From Lineus longissimus (lineage: Eukaryota; Nemertea; Pilidiophora; Heteronemertea; Lineidae), in the NCBI RefSeq assembly GCF_910592395.1, contig NC_088316.1, positions 14,198,001-14,262,000 on the forward strand: DNA of 64,000 bases, given 5' to 3'. Shown piece by piece: positions 58,401-64,000 of this stretch. Under the pieces are notes generated by a model. The model searched no databases and was not told the DNA's origin. It saw only the letters and a program-made list of their open reading frames with translations. Both the position numbers and the translations under genes were made by a program. Each line of letters starts with the position of its first letter. The stretch's first letter is position 1.

Positions 58401-61400
58401 TACCTTCAGGTGGCCTCTGCCTTTAAAAGACCAATGTGCCAATATAATATGGCCAAGAACCATCACTTCAATAGTCGAAGGACCGACAGGGATTTTCCTC
58501 TCAATTTTGACAACCCTTCCTCACAATAATTTCGTATCCTTTTCAGCGATGGAGCACAGTCTTCAGCTGGCCAGACGAGCTCTGAGGAAGAAGCAAAGCT
58601 CAGATGGCAAGGCGATTAAAGTTGCTGGAAAGATGCAGAAAGAGGTGACTGCCAAGCGAGGTCAGGTTGATGCCCTGCACAGCAAGATATACTGGCTGGA
58701 AGAGTGTTTAGAATCCTCTAACAAGGTTGGTTATTTCTTTTCTTTGGGTGACTTTTTTTGCTTCATTTCACACGGAGAAGAAAAGAAGTCCAATATCATT
58801 TACAGAATCCTTTATTTGGTGAAGATAGCTCAAATTTGGAATACATTGTGTTTGCAGATAGTATCCGAAGGCTGAATTGTGTTTCATCAATATCTAAGTC
58901 TACTGGTACTGATTGAAACTGATGATGAACCCCATGAATGATGTGCAATATTTGACCCACCTTCTTTTCTATGTTTTTCACAGGAGAAGAAAATCCTTGA
59001 GGAGGAGAATGAGAAACTGGCCTCACTTATTCAGCAGACGACAATGCAAAATGAAAAACTCTCCTCCGAATTGGAGAGCTACATCCACAAGTCTCAAGAC
59101 TACCGCGACAAAGTTACCAAGATGGAAACTGTAGTTGAAAAATCTGCCATTAAGAACGCCACCTATCAAGCAAACGTGGAAAAGTTGGAACAGGAAATGG
59201 CGAGAATGAAGTTGAAGCACAAGTTAGAGGTCAAGGTTAGATTTTTTAAAGTCGAGATCCATTACCATTTCACTGCTTGACATTTTGGTGACAAAGATGC
59301 TGGAAGGGTCTTGTCAAGCTGTCAAATTTTGTCGTCCCATCCACTCTTCTAGCAAGTCACAGTGTAAAAGCATGAAGCAAACGATAGACAACATCCAAGT
59401 TGCAATTTTACAAAACTGCCAACTATAACAGCTGGGGACATTTCCGGGTTAACAGTATTTAGCCCTCAGCTGTGTAATTTTCTATTTTTGTTTTGTTTTG
59501 TAGGAAACTGAAAGAAACAGAGCCATGAGCCCAATGCCAGCACTCCCTCTTGCCACCTCCAACACTACAACAAATGTGACAACAGTATCAAGGTCGTCTG
59601 CTCATCCTGCCTCATCAACATATTCAAGCCACCGTCCAGTCACACCAACCTATAGCCATCAGCCAATCGGAAGCAGTGTTTACAAATCCAACCAGCCAAT
59701 CACTCATCAGATGCCAGGCCACATGATGCCGTCTGCTCACGTAAATCATGATTACCGGTATTCTCCTGTTTATCCGAATGTGGGCTCTCACCAACCTCAT
59801 TCTGTACAAGCTGGGAGACGTCATGTAGACTTGGTTACTTCGAAACCTTTGGTAAGTTTAATCATTACTTTTTAAACGAGACAAACTTCCAAGCATAAGG
59901 CTCATCCTCGTGTTTGTCATGATCTCTGCATGGTTTCTTACCTTATGAAGGAGATATCTTTTCACACCAAGTTCAGGTACTTGCTTTGTGCACTAAGTTA
60001 GGTTACTGCTCTCCACGGCGATCAACACAGATTTTGTTCAATTTTCCCCAAGTCACATTTCACAAGTGTAGGTCATTCTGCTCCCATCTTGATTTTTACC
60101 CACCTGAGGTTATTAAACACCAATTTAATTACATGAAGTCTGATGTTCCATGTACATGTACATGTATGTTTGGAAATTTCAGGACCAAGCCGAAGCTGTG
60201 ACAACAGCCAATGATGTTGGCAATGAGCTCAAGAATCTCCTGACTGACATGAGACAACTCATTCAAAGTTCACAAGCAATGGCCGCTCAGCAGGATTATA
60301 TACCACAGCCAAAATCGTAGTAAGTGTTTGGATTGTGATGTAAAGGAACTTCTCGTACATGAATGTATCGCTTCTTCTGATTTGTCTCAAAGCACTTTAC
60401 TACCACTGTCACCATAAGGCTGGGTCTCCACGGAGGCACTCTATGGTAGGAAGGAGCTGCTCTTACCATGCATCACATTGGCTTAACCTGTGAAGGCCAA
60501 AGTGGTGACCAGACTGGTGTCAAACTCACTAATCTTTGTTTGTGAATCAGAATCCCAAACCAGTACTCCCACTCACCAGCGATGTGTACTGATGTACCCC
60601 TTCATCTTTTGCAGCTTCCCTGAGCCACAGGTCACAGTAGATTCCACATCAGTTTTGTCAAACCCGTCGCCGATCTCCCGGACAGAACCACCACAGCCGT
60701 ACCAAGATATCTTCGCCTCTCCAACTAAACTGCCGGTTAGCTCCAAGATGACTCCTGCTGCTGCTGGTACGAGACTGAATCCTCCTAATGGTTGTTATTC
60801 ACCAGTGTCGAAGCTGCTCAGTCCACAAACATATCCAGAACTAGGTAAGTTTACACAAAACTTAAGAGGTGTTCCATGAAATGAATTCAAAGCCCACTTC
60901 TTCCAGTTGTTTTCTGCTGTTTGGCTCTGAGCAAGAATCTGTCCACAGCACAGAAAAGTACTATGTTAGCAATCAAATTGAAATCGAACTTCACAGCTCT
61001 GAATGAATTGGGTATCGAGTATAACCCAGGCAATTACCCAGATTTGCTAACTTGATTCCATCCCTTGGTCCATTTAGATGTTTCCACAGACCGTCTTGAC
61101 GTGAATCCTGAAAAGCAGGTGGTGGTGTCATCCCGGCCGTCCTCCAGGGCACCTACCCCTGTTGCTGTTAACATGGCAAGTGATGCTCAGATGCTGTGCA
61201 GACGCCTTGAAGAGAAAATAGAAAACTTGACAAAGATGGGTGGACAATTACAACAAGACAATAAAGGTACATGTAGGTTTGATACCGAGTTATTTTCACA
61301 GAGAATCTGAAAATCAGTTCTCATGTCAGTAAACCTGGGCCTCTGAAAGGAATATTCGCCACTTCCTTTTGTAGAAGAAACCCACGCCTGAAGATTCTGT

Positions 61401-61545
61401 AGATGTTTCGGCAGTTGAAAAAGTGCCCCAATATCAGGCATTCTCTTTTCATATTTCAGAAACGGCTGCACTCATCCAAGACCAGGATAAAAAGTTAAAG
61501 AAGATTCGACAATCTGAACGATTTCTACAGAAAAAGCCGCACTGA
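52470..61545 (+). CDS. CCDC158: CCDC158-like coiled-coil protein, complete, 19 exons
   Basis: Coding exons: 52470-52707, 52986-53029, 53409-53497, 54100-54313, 54503-54703, 54848-55084, 55390-55577, 55897-56011, 56350-56469, 56635-56832, 57044-57472, 57909-58278, 58547-58725, 58984-59235, 59504-59851, 60183-60319, 60615-60844, 61078-61266, 61460-61545. They total 3,864 nt (1,287 aa plus stop; human CCDC158 is 1,113 aa), all in phase. A disordered N-terminus is followed by near-continuous coiled coil over about residues 120-960. The best landmark is KVAGKMQKEVTAKRGQVDAL (human: KVAMGMQKQITAKRGQIDAL). A Ser/Pro/His-rich tail follows, then a C-terminal coil (LCRRLEEKIENLTKMGGQLQ .. IQDQDKKLKKIRQSERFLQK). 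The start MDDRAAGPGAAAG is chosen over an upstream in-frame ATG because upstream residues look noncoding. Molecular function is unknown. Confidence 0.93.
53539..53913. mobile_element. MITE with 16-bp perfect terminal inverted repeats in CCDC158 intron 3
   Basis: TAATGAGGAACCGGCG at the left is exactly complementary to CGCCGGTTCCTCATTA at the right. The 375-bp element is CpG-rich (CGATCG, GACGTC words) and non-coding, unlike its AT-rich host intron. Confidence 0.7.
57649..57693 (+). CDS. candidate 45-bp CCDC158 cassette exon (phase 0-0)
   Basis: A strong acceptor (GACATTCTTTCAG) and strong donor (GTGAGTAAG) enclose 45 nt encoding RYCPLHVQNVYRRFR, in a phase-0 intron. It would break the coiled coil, so it is either an isoform-specific hinge or a pseudo-exon. 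Confidence 0.35.
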
Positions 61546-64000
61546 AGGTTCCATCATCAAGAACCTGCTACCTGATGTTATTCGCACTGTCTCAAAGTAT
61601 GCACTTGGACATTGGATGCATTTTCTTGTGAACTCTGTTTCCAATAAAGATGTTTTTAAAAGTCTCCTAGAACTAGCCCAAGTTGTGATGGGGTTCAGAA
61701 TATACCAAAGATATATCAAGCGATTGAGTACATCCATAACATTCTGTCGATTCAACCAATCACAGCTTTTAGAACTTGCTCATTCCGCTCTTCAGCATAA
61801 TTTAAAAAAACCCTTTACCTCATTCAGGATTGAATCTTGATAACACTGTAAGTGTTATGGTCTGAACTCTAATCTGCATTTATTTCATTCACCTGTTTCA
61901 GTATTTTAGTCTGGAGTCAGTTTAAAGTTGAATCATCCTGCTATGGCTACGCAGTAAACTGGTTTCTACTATAGAGTGATGACTTTGAACAATGAATAAT
62001 TTTCATGCAATTTATATCCAATTCGGCTACGTGCCCTGTGCTTTAAGTTACCGATCTAAATTTCTAACCACAAAAGTAACTGCCAGCGCTATTCGCACAA
62101 TGTGAATAGAATTTGCCAATGTACTTCATGGAGCAAGTTCTCATTTGAAACATTGCAAGTGCTTATTTTACGCTTTCGTTGCTTTTCAATTTTCAAAGGC
62201 CCTGAGGCCACCCATTTCATTGCTTACTAAATAGTCTCCAGTTAGAGATTTCGTGTAAATGTATAAAAATTTCATATTTTTTAATGTAATTTTGATAGAT
62301 TTTTTCATGCTATGTACAATTTGTATTTGTGTAGATGTTTTGCTTCTGTAAATATTGAAATTTTATGAGCTATGCAGGCATAGACTATGTTGTACAATAT
62401 CTGCTGGGTAGACCATGACACTAGAATATAAACAGCACTGTAGCAGCAATGATTTAGGGAGATAGATGTTTAAATTTTGTATGTTTTTACCAGTACTAGA
62501 ACTCTTCTTCACATTCCGATTCAGAATCTCATTGAGAGAGCTGAATGATCGCTTGATTAGAATTATCTTGCTATCTGATGATGTTTACAATGTCATGCGT
62601 CCAATCGCTTTTTTCTCACTGGTACATAATATGATATACAAAATGATGTAACTTTGGTTATTTGCTGTATCTGTGGGCATCATCAGTAACTTATATGTAA
62701 TATACATGTACTGTAAGTCCCTTACGTTTTCGCTGCCACTATATGATATAGGCATTTACATTGAAGATATACTTGTATAATGTATGAAGGTGGAATATAT
62801 TTTGTCTCAAGCACTAATAATATTTATTTTTGATAAAAAGACTTGAAGGTACATTGTAGCTAGAGGTATATTTGGGCTTTGTTCAGTCTCATGAAGATGA
62901 AATAGAGTAGTTATTTTTAGAAGTAAAAAAGTGTTATCTTCATTTCTTGCCTTTACTGCTAAAATCAGTTTTGGACGACTTCATCCTTTCCTATTGACCA
63001 TACAGACATGGACATTCATCATGTTTGAAAGTCTGGCCACCATTGAATGACAACCTTGGCCAGGATTTGAACTCAACAGAGGCTGTGTGGGAGCAATCTT
63101 TTGGAACACGGTTGACAATGTCATTTCGAGTATCATTTCATGAACTTGTACCTGCATTCTGCATTCTGGTTGTGGCATTGTCCTCGTAAGTCCATTTTGG
63201 AATGAATCCAACACCACATCCATGCAACACAACGATGACCAGCATGATCTGTCCACGTCTTTCCACTGCAAGCAGGTGAAAATAGGCCTATCTCAGCCTA
63301 GTAAACCACGCACACGTATCTCTGCAAGATCTTGTGATCAGATGGTCGATCACTCCAGACGGAGCCATTCTCATGTAATGAGATGCGTAGGCTAGGGCCC
63401 ATCTAGGTATTTTACTGAAGGTAGGGGAAGTAGCAAGTACATGTACATTTTCAGAGGCCCTCAAAAGTGTAGGCCAACTTTTGTGGGATGTTTGCATTTG
63501 GGGGAAGGTCACTATGACCATGGAACCTATTACTGAGATCGAGAACAGAAAACAGATTTTGGTGAATTCCAGTTTATTGAAACAAAGACAATATTTGTAT
63601 AATCATAAGATCTGTAGTAAAATTTGAAACAACTTGGCACAAGAAGGGAGTATATATATAACATTGCACATGAAAAGTCAGTAAACTGTAATGTTTAAAA
63701 TGTTGACATGAATTTTGGTTGAGCTGAAGAGAAATAAATCTGTACTACACACTGGCATAATACATTATGTATATCTGGTATTATCAATTTGAATTCTTTG
63801 AGGATAAATGTAAATCTACAAGGCTTCTCAAAAGTCTGATTACTCATCCTGAACTTAATTGTGGTCCTTGAAAGAATGCACTATACAACAATTAGAAAAA
63901 CACGATGATAAGACTAGAATTGGAATGATTGATTATGCAGTGTTCAAAGAATGAGAGAAAGATTTCCTTCTTCATCACAACTATAAATTTGTTGTCACCA
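61546..64000. other. downstream region of CCDC158; possible 3' end of a minus-strand gene at the window edge
   Basis: AT-rich, with no recognisable exon. On the minus strand an AATAAA (plus TTTATT near 63572) is followed by A/T-rich sequence extending to the window end. This could be the 3' UTR of a minus-strand gene that begins beyond 64,000. Confidence 0.4.
61643..61648 (+). terminator. poly(A) signal AATAAA about 100 bp after the CCDC158 stop
   Basis: AATAAA lies 98 bp downstream of the TGA. It is the nearest consensus signal; longer 3' UTRs remain possible. Confidence 0.5.

Noticed and set aside
63030-63110. B-box-like AGTTCAAATCC on the minus strand
   Set aside because: No A box at a proper distance and no cloverleaf, so not called a tRNA or SINE.

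Overview
This is a eukaryotic, intron-rich, AT-leaning genomic window. It carries four protein-coding genes whose exons I reconstructed by hand from splice sites, reading-frame phase and protein similarity. The gene set, many short exons, frequent ACATGTAC-type words, a tRNA-derived SINE, CR1/L2-like LINE tails and several small inverted-repeat elements suggest a marine invertebrate, most likely a lophotrochozoan (mollusc, annelid or brachiopod grade). I cannot name the species.

Layout. (1) 4,184-36,942, minus strand: a complete GRAF-family RhoGAP gene (BAR-PH-RhoGAP-Ser/Thr-rich linker-SH3). It has 22 core coding exons that sum to exactly 2,583 nt (860 aa plus stop), with every junction in phase. 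(2) 39,153-41,686, plus: a complete ZNF330 (NOA36) orthologue, 7 exons, 321 aa. (3) 43,788-48,290, minus: a complete FAM114A (NOXP20-like) orthologue, 10 coding exons, 562 aa, convergent with ZNF330. (4) 52,470-61,545, plus: a complete CCDC158 orthologue, 19 exons, 1,287 aa. The last 2.4 kb holds CCDC158 downstream sequence and perhaps the 3' end of another minus-strand gene.

Non-genic content. 1-4,183 is presumed GRAF 3' UTR or downstream DNA with two strong inverted repeats. 36.9-39.1 kb is a divergent promoter interval. 48.3-52.4 kb is repeat-rich: a foldback element with minisatellite arms, two LINE reverse-transcriptase tail fragments and a 55-65 bp tandem array. MITE-like elements sit in introns.

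Two observations stand out. First, a roughly 76-89 bp hairpin-bearing element lies within about 340 bp upstream of the start codons of ZNF330, FAM114A and CCDC158, always in the orientation of the gene. This suggests a shared promoter/5'-leader element or a promoter-targeting repeat family. Second, the two introns of the GRAF linker contain a cluster of small candidate cassette exons (15-105 bp). Their lengths and phases fit the host intron, and a further 18-bp candidate lies between the BAR and PH segments. This implies an elaborate, probably regulated, splicing program next to the SH3 domain. The four genes are not functionally one pathway. From memory, though, all have a human (co-)orthologue on chromosome 4, so the window may preserve ancient bilaterian linkage.
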